Shown here one piece after another: positions 11,574 to 22,522 of a stretch of DNA of 64,000 bases (position 1 is the stretch's first letter; each line of letters starts with the position of its first letter). The position numbers and the translations under genes were made by a program. Where the stretch lies: positions 414,142 to 478,141 of the forward strand of contig BCHS01000015.1 in NCBI GenBank assembly GCA_039545275.1, given 5' to 3'. The notes below the pieces were generated by a model. That model saw only the letters and a program-made list of their open reading frames with translations. It did not search any database and was not told the DNA's origin. Source of the stretch: Pseudomicrostroma phylloplanum (Eukaryota; Basidiomycota; Exobasidiomycetes; Microstromatales).

Positions 11574-13592
11574 TCACCACAACTCCCTCCTCGCCCTCCT
11601 CTCCGCCCTAACCACAGCCCTCTCCACTCCCTCTCCCTGCACTCTAACCCTCTCCTGTCCCTCACGGAACTGCCTCGTGACCTTATCCACCGGCGCGACG
11701 ATCCTTACGAACAACTCGGAGCACCCGAATTGTTTTGCGAGCTTGCGCGGGGTGTTGACTAGAGGGGCGGAAGAGCGGAGAGATTGCACTTGGGCGATTT
11801 GTTCTGGGGAGAGTTGGGAGGTGCGGGCTGGGTGGGAGGAGCGTGGGGAGAGGGGTGGGGGGAGGATACTCCCACTCTCTGTCCCACTCTGGGTGGTGCT
11901 TGCGGCTTCCTGCAGGGAGGGTTGCATTAAGTTTCCGCCGGGTGAGGAGCCAGTAGCGGGTGCGCGCCGCACGATGAGCGTCTCGCCGCTCGGGAGCGGG
12001 TAGCGGATGGCGGTGGGGTCCTTGTCGAGGGGGTCGCGCGCACGACGGACCGGCTTGTCCCTCTGCATGCTCGTAGAGGTGGAGAAGGCTCGACGAGAAG
12101 CAGGGCCGGAAGAATACGAAGAGGAAGAGGAGGTGCTGGCGCTGGTGCTGAAGGGTCGTGCGGTAGGCTTGGGAGCAACGGCTCCCATTCCTCCACCCAT
12201 GCTGAAGCCCTTCGGTCCGGCCCAGGTCCCCTTGACCATGGAATTATAGTACACCCACGGGAAGAAGTCCTTCTTCAAGTGGTAGAAGGCGCGCGAGGGT
12301 TTTCCTTGATCGAAGCCAAAGAGTTGTCCGAAGGTCTCCTTGAGCTGCGCGCCGTACTTGAACTCGGCGAGGAGGACCTTGCCGTGCTCTGTCAGCAGAG
12401 GGCAGGACGTGTACCCGTCGTATGACGCCGCCTCGCCGTCCTTGATGTTGAGGGCCGAGCGGACCAGGTTGGCCACGAGGACCGGAGCCTGCGCGGTGAT
12501 GGCGGCGGCGGTCTTGGAGGTGGGGAGGGAAGAGGAGTCACCAATGGACCAGACGTTGGGGTACTTTATGTGCTGCGTGGTGGACTGGTCTACGGAGACG
12601 AAGCCGCTGGTGGCGTCTGCCAAGGGGGAGTTCTTGACAAAGGCGCGGGGACCCTGAGGAGGCGTGGCGTGGAGGAAGTTGAAAGGCCGTGTCACCTTTT
12701 CGCCAGAGGTAGTGGTGAAGGTCGCCGTGGAGCCCTCGATGGAGGTGAGGTTGTGGCCGAAGAGACCCTCCACGTCCCTCTCCTTTCTCAGGTCATCCAA
12801 CACAGCACTGTACTTGGGGACGGAGAACATGGCAGGGAGAGCAGTGGCAAAGGAGATGGGGATGCTGTCCCTCACTCCTTGGTCCTTCCAGTGGTTCCAA
12901 GCGAGCCACATGATCTTCTGAGGCGCACCGGCGCACTTGTGAGGCTGAGGAGGCTGGGTGAAGATCGCTGGGCCGGACTTGTGGTCCTGGATGTACTCCC
13001 AGACCCTGTCGCACGAATCGTAGTCGTAGATGGACCCCACCTTGGAGGTCGAGTCGGCGAGCGCTTCGGGCAGGCCGGAGATGCGCTCGGGGAAGTGTGC
13101 CAGGCCTGGCACTACGACGAGGTGCTCATAGGAAATGGTGCGGCCATCGCGGGTCTTGAGGGAGTTGTTCTCTGGGTCAAAGCTCTCCACCGAGTCCTGG
13201 TATAACTTGAGTCCATCGCCGTTGCCGGCGAGGTCTCCCATATTCCTCCTGAGCTCCTCCTTTGTCTTTAGCCCTGCACCGACGAGTGTCCATCCTGGCT
13301 GGTAGTCATGTGTGGACTTTGGGTCGATGATGGCAATGTCTTCGTGCTCTGGGAATGCTCCCGTACGGGCGAGTTGGTGAGACACGGCCTGCCCTGCTGC
13401 GCCTCCGCCGACGATGAGGACTCGGTGCTGGGAAGATCCTGATCCTCCAGCGAGTGCAGAGGAAGATGAAGAAGAGACTGGCGTGGCGAGGCTGCGAGAT
13501 GGGCCGGCGAGGGCACTGAGCCTGGAGGCAGAGGCAGAGGCAGAGGCCAGTGATCTGCGAGCCGTGCTTGTGGTAGCCGATGAGATGATCAT
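11574..13592 (-). CDS. Sulfide:quinone oxidoreductase fused to mitochondrial ribosomal protein mL58 (MRP-L20 family)
   Basis: One uninterrupted frame of 672 residues. Residues 1-50 are an Arg/Ser/Ala-rich mitochondrial presequence. Residues 55-460 are a sulfide:quinone oxidoreductase: FAD-binding 'VLIVGGGAAG', a second GD motif 'NVWSIGDSS', and redox cysteines Cys220 ('PHKCAGAP') and Cys397 ('TSCPLL'), as in the Hmt2/SQRDL group that oxidises H2S and reduces ubiquinone. Residues 478-510 again look like a mitochondrial presequence, with two 'FSTS' elements preceded by Arg. Residues 585-672 match the fungal mL58 (L20) signature, 'QLSPEQIAQVQSLR' then 'TPRKLAKQFGCSELFV' and a basic helix. No stop or splice signal separates the halves; in-frame Met465 and Met469 could allow separate initiation. 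An upstream Met at 13823 was rejected because it would bury the presequence. Confidence 0.85.
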   Translation of the reverse strand: MIISSATTSTARRSLASASASASRLSALAGPSRSLATPVSSSSSSALAGGSGSSQHRVLIVGGGAAGQAVSHQLARTGAFPEHEDIAIIDPKSTHDYQPGWTLVGAGLKTKEELRRNMGDLAGNGDGLKLYQDSVESFDPENNSLKTRDGRTISYEHLVVVPGLAHFPERISGLPEALADSTSKVGSIYDYDSCDRVWEYIQDHKSGPAIFTQPPQPHKCAGAPQKIMWLAWNHWKDQGVRDSIPISFATALPAMFSVPKYSAVLDDLRKERDVEGLFGHNLTSIEGSTATFTTTSGEKVTRPFNFLHATPPQGPRAFVKNSPLADATSGFVSVDQSTTQHIKYPNVWSIGDSSSLPTSKTAAAITAQAPVLVANLVRSALNIKDGEAASYDGYTSCPLLTEHGKVLLAEFKYGAQLKETFGQLFGFDQGKPSRAFYHLKKDFFPWVYYNSMVKGTWAGPKGFSMGGGMGAVAPKPTARPFSTSASTSSSSSYSSGPASRRAFSTSTSMQRDKPVRRARDPLDKDPTAIRYPLPSGETLIVRRAPATGSSPGGNLMQPSLQEAASTTQSGTESGSILPPPLSPRSSHPARTSQLSPEQIAQVQSLRSSAPLVNTPRKLAKQFGCSELFVRIVAPVDKVTRQFREGQERVRVQGEGVERAVVRAERRARRELW

Positions 13593-13889
13593 GGCTGCGG
13601 GAATGCTGTCGATGGGAGCTGTGTTGGTATGGACGACGATGCCTTTGCGGAAGGAGGTCGCTGCGAGTACTTTTTCCGTAGGCGGGCGTGAGCGAGCGAG
13701 GCAAGGAGTGTGGTGTGATCGCGCGGCTCCGCTTCCGTTCCGTTCCGTCCATCCAACGCACAGACGCGGCGGAGGGAAGCCACGGCACAAGGCCGCCCCA
13801 CTGACTTCTTCTGGCGCACACACCAGGCTACCCTCGCTCGTATCCGCACATCCTGAACCTACAACATCAGAGTGAAGTTCCTTCCACGA
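13593..13889. promoter_or_regulatory. Divergent promoter SQR-mL58 / 3-ketoacyl-CoA reductase
   Basis: 297 bases between head-to-head starts; no TATA box seen. Open frames here are extensions or shadows of the oxidoreductase gene. Confidence 0.45.
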
Positions 13890-15282
13890 TGGCCAATATC
13901 ACAAGCTACTTCGGTGAGTACTCTGGGAAGCTGTCAGCGAGCTGTTCGACGAAGCCGTATCAGCTGACCTCTCACCTCTACCACCCCTGTATGGCCATCA
14001 CTCCCCATCTCTTTCCCCGCCAGTGGAGCTTCCCCTCCTGGTCCGCATCTTGACCGTCGTGGGCCTCTTCACACTCGCAAAGCCCCTGATCGGCCTCTTT
14101 AGAGTCCTACTCGACTGCTATGTGCTGCCGGGAATACCCCTCTCCACTTTTGGAGCCAACAAGAAGCAGCCCAAGCAGGCATCCTGGGCACTCATCACTG
14201 GAGCTACCGATGGCATTGGAAAGGAGTTTGCACTGCAGCTCGCAAAGAAGGGATTCAACATTGTCATTGCTAGCAGGACACAGAGTAAGCTGGATGCCGT
14301 AAAGGCAGAGATTGAAGGTGAGCAGCCGGCCGAAGGTCTGCAGAGAGTACAAGTCGCCTATCAAGACTGACACGACACGCTCCTCCCACCCCTCCCTGAC
14401 CAGGTGCTCCCAACGCCTCTGTCGAGGTCAAGACGATCGCAATCGACTTTTCCAAGGCGAGCGAGAGCGACTTCGAGAAGCTCGAGGAGCTCCTCACCCC
14501 ACTCGACCTGGGCGTTCTGGTCAACAACGTCGGCATGTCCCACTCAATCCCCGTCCTCTTTTCCCAGACGGACGTACAGGAGATCGAAGCGATTACCCAG
14601 ATCAACGTCCGCGCTACTCTCCGTGTGAGCCGCATCGCCGTGCCGCTGCTGATGAAGAATGCCTCGAGCAAGGGCAAGAAGAGCCTCATCCTCAACCTCG
14701 GCTCCTTCGCCGGCTCAGTTCCCACACCTCTCCTGGCCACATACGCCGGGAGCAAGTCCTTCCTGATCGGATGGAACAGGGCGCTGAACGAGGAGCTGAA
14801 CCGCGTAGGCGTCACCTCGCTCCTCCTCAACACCTTCCTGATCAGCACGGCCATGTCCAAGATCCGCAAGTCGAGCTGGTCGGTTCCCACGCCCAAGCAG
14901 TACGTCGCTCAGGTGCTGGCCAAGATCGGCAGGAATGGGAGTGCGTACCAGGAGGATAGGAGGGGAAGGGAGATGACCATTTGGCCACAGCATGCACTTG
15001 TGGAGTGGGCAGTGAGGGAACTCATGGGCATCGGAAGGGCCACGGCCTACAGCTACGGTGAGTGACCAGGCAGGCAGATCAAGGAGCCCTGATCTCGATT
15101 TCGCTCTGCATCGAGCATATACTGACTGACCCGACCCCCCTCCACTCATCTCCTTCCTCGTCCCTCGTATGCGTCCAGGCACACACGTCGACATCCGCAA
15201 GCGCGCTCTGCGAAAGGAAGAACGCATTCGTGCGCAGGCCGAAGGCGGCAGCGTTCAAGGCGCCGACAAGAAGGCTGCCTGA
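13890..15282 (+). CDS. IFA38: Very-long-chain 3-ketoacyl-CoA reductase, ER
   Basis: Four exons: 13890-13914 (only 25 bases), 14024-14317, 14404-15057, 15179-15282; 358 residues. Residues 9-35 contain an N-terminal membrane segment ('VRILTVVGLFTLAKPLIGLF'). The short-chain dehydrogenase core carries the NADPH motif 'TGATDGIG', 'LVNNVG', the catalytic Ser in 'NLGSFAGS', and Tyr220/Lys224 in 'YAGSK'. The protein ends Lys-Lys-Ala-Ala, a dilysine ER-retrieval signal formed only if the last exon is spliced as drawn, which supports the model. Family knowledge: this enzyme reduces 3-ketoacyl-CoA to 3-hydroxyacyl-CoA in fatty acid elongation and works with the Elo condensing enzymes; it is related to 17-beta-hydroxysteroid dehydrogenase 12. 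Length is close to yeast Ifa38 (about 347). Confidence 0.9.
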
Positions 15283-15601
15283 GCTGTTCGGGAAGACCAA
15301 GGGGGTACCGGCGTAGTGGAGACAGGGAGCTGGAGAGGAGTGGAAGGGTTTGTCTGGTGAGAGAGGGAGATGAAGGCACAGGAAGATGATCGGGGAATCT
15401 CTGCGTGATAGGAGCACGTAGGATCGACGCAGCGAGGATCGAAATCCAGAGAGTCTGATCGCACATACGAACGTTACTTTTTCGTTTCACGTTGCATCAC
15501 ACGCATCACCACCTCGTTCAAAGGAAAACATAGATTGCCTTTGTCTGCCTGCCTGCCCTGTGCATGCTCTCGCTCACAAGCGCCCCTGGTCCGTCGGCCC
15601 A
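15283..15601. other. Convergent intergenic region
   Basis: 319 bases between two convergent stop codons; probably 3' untranslated regions. I see no gene here. Confidence 0.5.
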
Positions 15602-17876
15602 TCAGCGGCGCAACGACTTCCCCCCACTCCCACTCCCGCCCGCGCCCGCACCCGATTTGCCTCCCCCTGCTGTGGCCACACTATTCCCGCCCCCAGCTCC
15701 ACCACCAGCTGCAGTACTGGCAAGATCAATCCCACCACCGCCGTGCGTGCCCGATGTACGTGCCAGACGGGACTTGGCGCCTGCTGCTGCTGCTGCTGCT
15801 GCCGAGGAGGAGGAGGACTTGGATTTGCTTTTGGACTGTTGAAGTAAGAGATGGGAGGGAGAAAAGGTAGAGTTAGTAAGCTGTTGTGGGGTTGGCTCTG
15901 GATGAAAGGATTGGGGAGGAGGACGGGCGCGAGCAGGGACACGAGACACTCACGGCTTTGGTGGCTCTGCGGTCCAGACAGTCGTCGCAGTACCATGTTC
16001 CCGAGGGAGGCTTGGTGAGGCCGACGCATCCCAGATGGAACTGTGGGGTGAGAGAGGAGACGCGGAGGGAGAGGAGTAGTGGGAAAGAGAGAGGCAGTGT
16101 CAAGGTCAGCATCTCTCTCCTGCCGCATCTCACCAGCTCTGCCCCGCCCGGCGAGCACTCGACACTCACCCATTCCCTCTCGCAAGCATCGTCATCGCAA
16201 CCAATCATGTCTCCGTACGAGACATTGTTGCAGAAGCAGTACCTCCTCTCATCCGCCTCATCTCCGCCTACACTGCCCGGTCCGCTTCCTCCAAGAGGCA
16301 CCCCGCCCGCTCCGTCACCTGCAGGGGAAAGGGCTTCGTCGTTCTGCAGACCAGCATGCGAGCCGATGGCCAAGGAGGAGGAAGAGGCGGTGCGCTCCAG
16401 TGCATTCTTGCCTGCGCCTCGTCGAGTAGAGGTAGTCGTAGCGGCCGGGTAAGTAGATGCGGAGCCGGCAGCAGCACCGCTCTCTTCGTCTGCTCCAGCT
16501 CGGTCATCCTCGTCGTACCCATCGTCGCCGCCATACCCGTCTTGATCGTCGTCGGCTGCATGACCTCGGCGAAGGGAGCTACCCGTAGCGTTCATGGCTG
16601 TACCACCTCGTGCGGGTCCTCCGCGGGCGGGACGGGAGCGGGTGCCAGAAGGGACAGCTACGACGCTGTTCGCCCTGGAAGAAGCCCCGTCTTCGTCGTC
16701 CTTGAGGTCGTCTCTCCTCTGTGCTTCCGATCCAGCGCGAGAGGAGCGGGCGGCATTTGCGCTCTGAGCCAACGCTGAGACGGCATGTCCACGCGATGAG
16801 GTGCCGCGAGAGGGCTGCTCTTCGTCTGCTCCGCCGGCAATACCACCTCGGCTGTTCGATCTGCTTGCGGAAGAAGGGCCAGGCGAATCGCGGGCTAGAG
16901 CGGCCGCTGCTGCTGCTGCCGAGCCCTTCTTGCGAGAATTAGAGGGAGTGCTCGTCTTCTTGCTGGGCGTACCCGAATCGTCATCGTCTTTGCCAGCGCC
17001 AGGAGCTCCGCTTGCTTTGCGCTTCTTGGAGGATCCGCTAGCGGCCGATGCGCCCTTGACAGCAGATGCGGCAGCCGAGACAGGCACCTTGCCGGGTGTA
17101 TCTTTGTCGGCTGCTCCCGCTGCCACCTTCTTCTTCTTTGATGCGCCGACGGTACTTCCGCCAGTCGCAGCCTTGTCTACCTCCATGCCGTTGAAGGTGG
17201 TGAGACCTACGCCGCCGATGCCTCCACCGACGCCGAATCTGCCACCTGCCTCTGTTGCCGGGTTGGCAAAGATACCTGATCCTCCAGCGGCCATGATGGC
17301 GGCATTTGCCGATGCGACTGTAATTGGCGTACCGTCACTGAGTTCTCCAGCGACGTGCGGACGACGTTCGGTCTCGAGGATCTCTCTAAGCTCCGGGTGG
17401 GAGGTGAGGTTGTCCAGGATGGCATCGATGTACTCGGTGTGGCTCATGATCGTCTCGCAGGTGTTGAGTGCAACGCGGATCTTGTCTTCACCGCCCATCC
17501 TGTACGCTCTAGCCTCTTCAGCGCACTCCTTGAGGAGGAGGAGACGCTGCCCTGAAGTGATGCCCTGGGCTGCGTAGGAGCCGTCCACATCGCGCACGAT
17601 CTCGTTGAGGCCATTCAGCCGGGAGATGAGAGACGTGATGTGGGGACCGAGAACAGCATCGAGCTCTCGCAAGTCGGAGAAGGAGCGAGTGAGGTCGAGA
17701 GGTAGGGCGTCGAGTGCGTCCGAGTAGGCCGAGAGGCAGGTGAAGAGGGACACGTCCTCGGAGGCGAGGGTGCTGGGTCTGCGCAAGGCGTTGGCGGAAG
17801 AGGAGGACGGGTCGCCGGATACAGATTGCGGTGCTGCTGGCTGCCGCCGCGACGACGTTGAAGGCGCAGAGGGCAT
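15602..17876 (-). CDS. ING-family PHD-finger chromatin protein
   Basis: Three exons from the right: 17876-16170, 16040-15954, 15835-15602; 675 residues; both donors GTGAGT. The N-terminal ING domain (about residues 40-150) has the expected all-helical pattern ('LDALPLDLTRSFSDLRELD'). A 380-residue Ala/Ser/Gly-rich linker with basic KKK patches follows. The PHD finger at about 546-595 has a Cys4-His-Cys3 zinc-ligand order, split by intron 1 just before 'FHLGCVGL'. An Ala/Gly/Ser tail follows. ING PHD fingers read H3K4 trimethylation inside histone acetyltransferase (Yng1/Yng2) or deacetylase (Pho23) complexes; the sequence does not decide which. The protein is longer than the yeast members (about 220-330 residues) because of the linker and tail. 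It is divergently transcribed from MDM34. Confidence 0.88.
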
Positions 17877-18283
17877 ACTGTACCACTCGAAGCGAGACTC
17901 AAGGTGAGGTTTGGATAAGAAGGAGTGGTATGGATGCCAAGGTGGTGATGGTGGTGGTGGTGGTAGTTGTCCTCGCGGTGCCTTTCTCTCCCTCTTCCCG
18001 CGGAAGCGCCATGCGCCTGCACGGGACGCACGCACGCACGCACGCCTGCCACTCCGCCAAAGGGAACGAAGAGGAGCAAAGGGCCCGGCGACGGCGGTAC
18101 GTACGTTGTCCACCTACAAGGCCTTGTTTTCGCCTCGACGACATCTCGATACTATATCCTCATACGTTCGATACCCAGCTGCTCCTAGTCACAGCTTCCA
18201 TCATGACATAGTAACCGGCAAAAGCATCCAGTCTCCTCTCGCATCGGCGGTCGGTCCTCCTGTTCCTCGCGCCGTAACCGAAG
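17877..18283. promoter_or_regulatory. Divergent promoter ING gene / MDM34
   Basis: 407 bases between head-to-head starts, with GTGGTG and ACGC short runs. No TATA box is placed confidently; 'CTATATCC' near 18155 is a weak candidate for MDM34. Confidence 0.4.
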
Positions 18284-21200
18284 ATGTCCTTCAACTTCAC
18301 TTGGCCCGAGTTCTCCCCCGAGTTCCACGCCGATGCTCGGGTCATGCTCGACTCGGCTCTCAACAGAGGGCCGAAGCCAAAGGTCATCGCTGACGACATC
18401 AAGGTAGATGAGCTGTCTATGGGCACAGTGGTGAGTGAAGGAGCCTTATAATAGCTTGCCGAGACAGGGCAGCAAAGATGCCGTTCTTCGACTCGCTAAC
18501 CAACTCGGGTTCCTGATCTTGTTCGCTTACCTTCTCTTCCCAGCCCCCGGACCTGGAGATCCTGGAGATTGGCGATCTCTCACGCGATCGCTTTCGCGGC
18601 ATCTTCCGGCTCACCTACTCCGGAGATGCTCACCTGGTACTGTCCACGAAAGTGCAAGCCAATCCACTGTCAAAGCCCACGCCAAGCTCAGGCGCTGCTA
18701 GCGGTAGAGGCGTCAGCTCAGGCCAGGATGAGGAGACCTTCACGCCATTCTCCTCTGCCGGCTCCTCTTCCAGAGGCATTCTCTTTGCTGCCGCTCCCCT
18801 CATCGTTCCCATGAAGCTGCGTCTGTCCCATGTCCGGCTGAGGGCCATCATCGTACTGGTCGTATCAAAGACAAAGGGCATCACTCTCGTCTTCAAGAAC
18901 GACCCACTGGAGAGCGTACAGGTGTCCAGCACGTTTGACAGCGTTGCAGTCATCGCAAAGTATCTACAGCAAGAGATTGAGGGCCAGCTCAAGGAGGTCT
19001 TTCGCGAAGACTTGCCCGGCATTATTCATCGATTGAGCCAGAAGTGGCTCAGCGGGCAGACGAAGCGCAAGACGGGAGCAGGAACAGAGCAGGAGGCAGG
19101 GAAGCCAGCAAGGAGCTCAGCCTCGACGCATGGAGGAGAAGAGGACCGCCCACCAGCAGCTCAAGCTCTGACAACTCCGAAACGAACGAGGAAGCGGTCG
19201 GAAAACGCCCGCAAAGCTAGCAGCGCAGCCGGTGAGGCATCTTCTCCGCCCTCGACACTAAGACAAAGGCGAGGAAGTCGAGCTGGATCATCCAAAGCCG
19301 CCCAGCCACCGCTGCCATCTTCTTCTTCTTCCTCCTCTTCAGCTGTACCCGTGGACAACAAGCCGCCTACTCGCGCCCGGGTCCAAGACGAGGAAGGGTC
19401 TTTCGAGATCCCCCCGCCTCTCAGCACATCCTTCGATGACACCGAGTCCTACGATCCAACGTACGGTCTGCGGCCTGACGAAGTCAGATTGCCTAAAGAT
19501 GGCAAAGGGTTCAAGGGTCTCAAAGGCCTCAAAAAGGGGGGCGGCGCCCTGGGAGGTCGCACCTCCATGGGCCTCGGGGGTTTGCTTGACGATATTCAGT
19601 CATCGCAACAAGACGATTTCGATGCGGCTGACATTGTAGATGCGGAGGATCAACTGCTCCAAGAGGCAGAAGCAGAGGAAAGAAGACTCGATGGAGGTGA
19701 GAGCGAGTGGGCTGAAGAAGATGGTCTAGATCGCATGGGCGCGCTTGACGAGGCTCTCTATGACGAGCAAGATGATCGCCATCTCCCGCAAGCCCTCTCT
19801 CGTCGAACAGACGCGGATTTGCTCGCAAGTGCTGTTAATCAAGAACGGGAAGACGATGTCGATTCAGACTCCTCCCTTTCTTCGCTCGAGGACGATCATT
19901 CGCCAGAGTCTGCCTCTCATCTTCTGGATGACATCGACCGGCCTGACTTCGATCCGTTCAACGATGTCGTCGCTCACGACGGCTTGAAAAGCACCACTTA
20001 CTCTGACCTGCCTTCTGGATCACGAGCTGCCGCCTCTGCTGCAAGTTCTCGCACCAATGGCAGGATGCAGCGAGAATCGACTCCGCTGACCTCGTCAAGC
20101 CCACACGCAAAGCGACAGTCTCTTGCCACCATCGAGGCCTTGCGTGGAGGTGCTTTCCGGAGCAGCGGCAGTACCCCAAGTCTGGGGTCCTTCGGCACTG
20201 GCTCGGGCTCAAGGCGGGTGGGTGCGGGCGTAGGTCTTAGCGGTAGCGACGCTGGCTATGGCTACATGCCACTTTCTGCCAGCATGAGAGCTGCCAGTGT
20301 ACTCAATGCTGCAGGAAGGGTGTACGGCAACAAAGCGGCCTCGACATCAGGCCGCACGTCCATGCCCACGTCCGCATCGCTGAGCAATCTAGCCTCGGCG
20401 AGGTCTTCGATGCTGAGCCGGTCGCCGTCCAGTGGCCTGCAACCCCTCTCTGAGTCTCGATCCCGACCTCCTTCCATCCGGCCTCGAATCTTCCACTCCT
20501 CTTCGCTGATCCGCCCAGTGGATCCCTCCGTTTATGGAGGGGATACAGGCGACGCATCCGTGGACGAAGGAAGTCTGTATCCAGTCTCGAACTGGACCGG
20601 CTCAGTCCGGGGCGGGAGGAGCGAATCTGTAGGCGGCGGAAGCACAACCATCTATGGAGGAGGCGGAGGAGGCGCGGACAGCAGTCGTTCTGGTCCGGGT
20701 AGCAGCAGAACGTTTACCATCAGCAAGAAGCGCAACGGTACGTCAGGTGCAAGCACGGCCAGGAGTGCGGGCAGTGCGACCGGCAGTGGGGGCGGTGGGG
20801 CTAGCACTGTCATGGAAGAAGGCGATGCTTCCGGACGTATGCCTGCGAGGCAAACTCTGACGAGGGCCTCGTCCACGCTGAGCAATCTACTGGGACAGCG
20901 AGGCTGGGATTGGGGCGCTCAAGGATCGCACGAAGAAGACTTCTCCTCGCAAGAAGAACCTACCTCTTCCTCCACCTCGTCCCTCGACGAGCCCGGCTCC
21001 TCTTCGCGCTCTCATTCCCACTCCAATTCCTTTTCCGGCTCGGGCTCTCGAGCTGGTACGCTGAGCACCCTGGAGCCCGAGCCGATGGACGAGACCAGTG
21101 TGGCTTACAAGCGGCAGCTGGAAAAGGAGAAGCTGGGCGGCCTTGTGCGGGTGGGCTGGGACGGTGTAGATGCAAACGAGACGAGTAGTGGGCAGGGGTC

Positions 21201-21573
21201 AGCAGGAGGACGCGGGACGACTGGCAAGAGCTCAAGCGTACCCCCGCGTCGGAGCGGCGTGAGCGGTACTGCCACTCCTCTTGGCTTCTCTACCGGTCGC
21301 CCAGCTGCAGGTATTCCCCCGAGCACCTCGCACCCGCGCTACCTGCACCTGCAGGACCTCGTGGCGTCGAACCAGACATTGAGCCCCTACACGCGGCTGA
21401 GCGATACGCGGGGCTGGGCAGTGAGGAGTACGCCGGGCACGCCGGGAGCTGGGAGCAGTACAGAGGGCAGCCTGCTGGGCCAGGTGCGGGATGGATGGAC
21501 AGAGGCGGTGCAGGATGTTGAGGCCCGGAGGCGCAGGACGTTCAATCTGGGTGGCCGAGCAGGGGGCACTTGA
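18284..21573 (+). CDS. MDM34: Mdm34, ERMES complex subunit of mitochondrial outer membrane
   Basis: Two exons, 18284-18430 and 18544-21573; 1058 residues. The first 200 residues are the SMP lipid-transfer domain of Mdm34: the start 'MSFNFTWPEF', then 'KPKVIADDIKVDELSMGT' and 'PPDLEILEIGDLSRDRFRGI', joined perfectly across the intron, followed by 'LVLSTKVQANPL' and 'SSTFDSVAVIAKYLQQEIE'. ERMES (Mmm1, Mdm10, Mdm12, Mdm34) tethers ER to mitochondria and moves phospholipids. The remaining about 850 residues are low-complexity Ser/Gly/acidic sequence with a KRTRKRS-type basic patch, so the protein is roughly twice the yeast length (about 460). Whether the extension is structured cannot be told, but no stop or splice site interrupts it. 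Confidence 0.92.
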
Positions 21574-22522
21574 TGCGGTGCGGTGCGAAGGAACGGCTAC
21601 CATGTCACCATATACCATTAGCGCTGCGCTCTTGTCGATCTTGCGGTACCATCACCACTACCACTGCATGTAATCGATGTGTTGCTGGCCGGCGTTATCG
21701 ATGCCTTGTCATCATCTTGATTGCAATCATGTGCCTATGTCCGAACGAAGGCCGCGCAGGGCGTGTGTGTGGCCCTGCCCTGCCTAACCAACTTTTTTGA
21801 AGCGCTCTGGCAAAGGCTCGGCATTTGGGTGCTGCACACGCGGACACCCACCCGGCCACGGGCGTAGGCGGAGGGACGAGGGGCAGGGCGCAGAGGCGTC
21901 GGGATCCAGGCGCATGGCGCACGATCTTCCTTTTTCCAAGTCGACTACGCTCCTCGCCAGTTACGTCACGGTAGACTATTCCACACTACTTCCTTCTGAC
22001 AAGCATACTCAAGAGCAACCCACGACGCCTCTCCGCAGTCTTATCCATAAGCACTCTGACGATAGCTGTACTGTCGGTGTAAGGACATCTCCAACCTCAT
22101 CTGCTGGGCTACTGGCGATTTCAAACGACCTTCGCAGGACCACCGCGCCTGGTAGGAGATTACCAACGCTCGGAAAGGAAGCCACCGGACAGAGATCCAT
22201 CTACCTTTTTTGCTTCTTCGCACATCCATCGATTCCTTCCATACAGCAACGTCGACCCTGATCATATCAGTGGTCCCTACCTCTGCCAACTAGTATCGCC
22301 GTCTCCCTCTCATTCTCGTCGACTGCATACCGCCAGTCAGCACTCCGCCTTTGCACGCACGTAGGAACCAACGAACAAGTCACCTGCCTTAACGCCGGGC
22401 CGATCAGCCCTTGCACTTCTCCTCTATCTCATCAACGAGCTTCACCTACGCAGGCCACCTCTCGCTTCTTCTTTACGTTCCGACTTCCCCCTTCCCAACG
22501 CATCAATCGACTTCAGCACAAG
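21574..22522. promoter_or_regulatory. Intergenic region upstream of mitoferrin gene
   Basis: About 950 bases following the MDM34 stop, ending in a pyrimidine-rich leader before the mitoferrin ATG. It probably holds the MDM34 3' region and the mitoferrin promoter and 5' leader. I see no coding features. Confidence 0.45.

Noticed and set aside
12570..13205. 211-codon plus-strand frame inside the SQR-mL58 gene
   Set aside because: Shadow of the real minus-strand gene; Gly/Arg/Val-rich composition without any family pattern.
13593..13823. Upstream in-frame extension of the SQR-mL58 protein
   Set aside because: It would put 77 featureless residues before a good mitochondrial presequence and overlap the divergent promoter.
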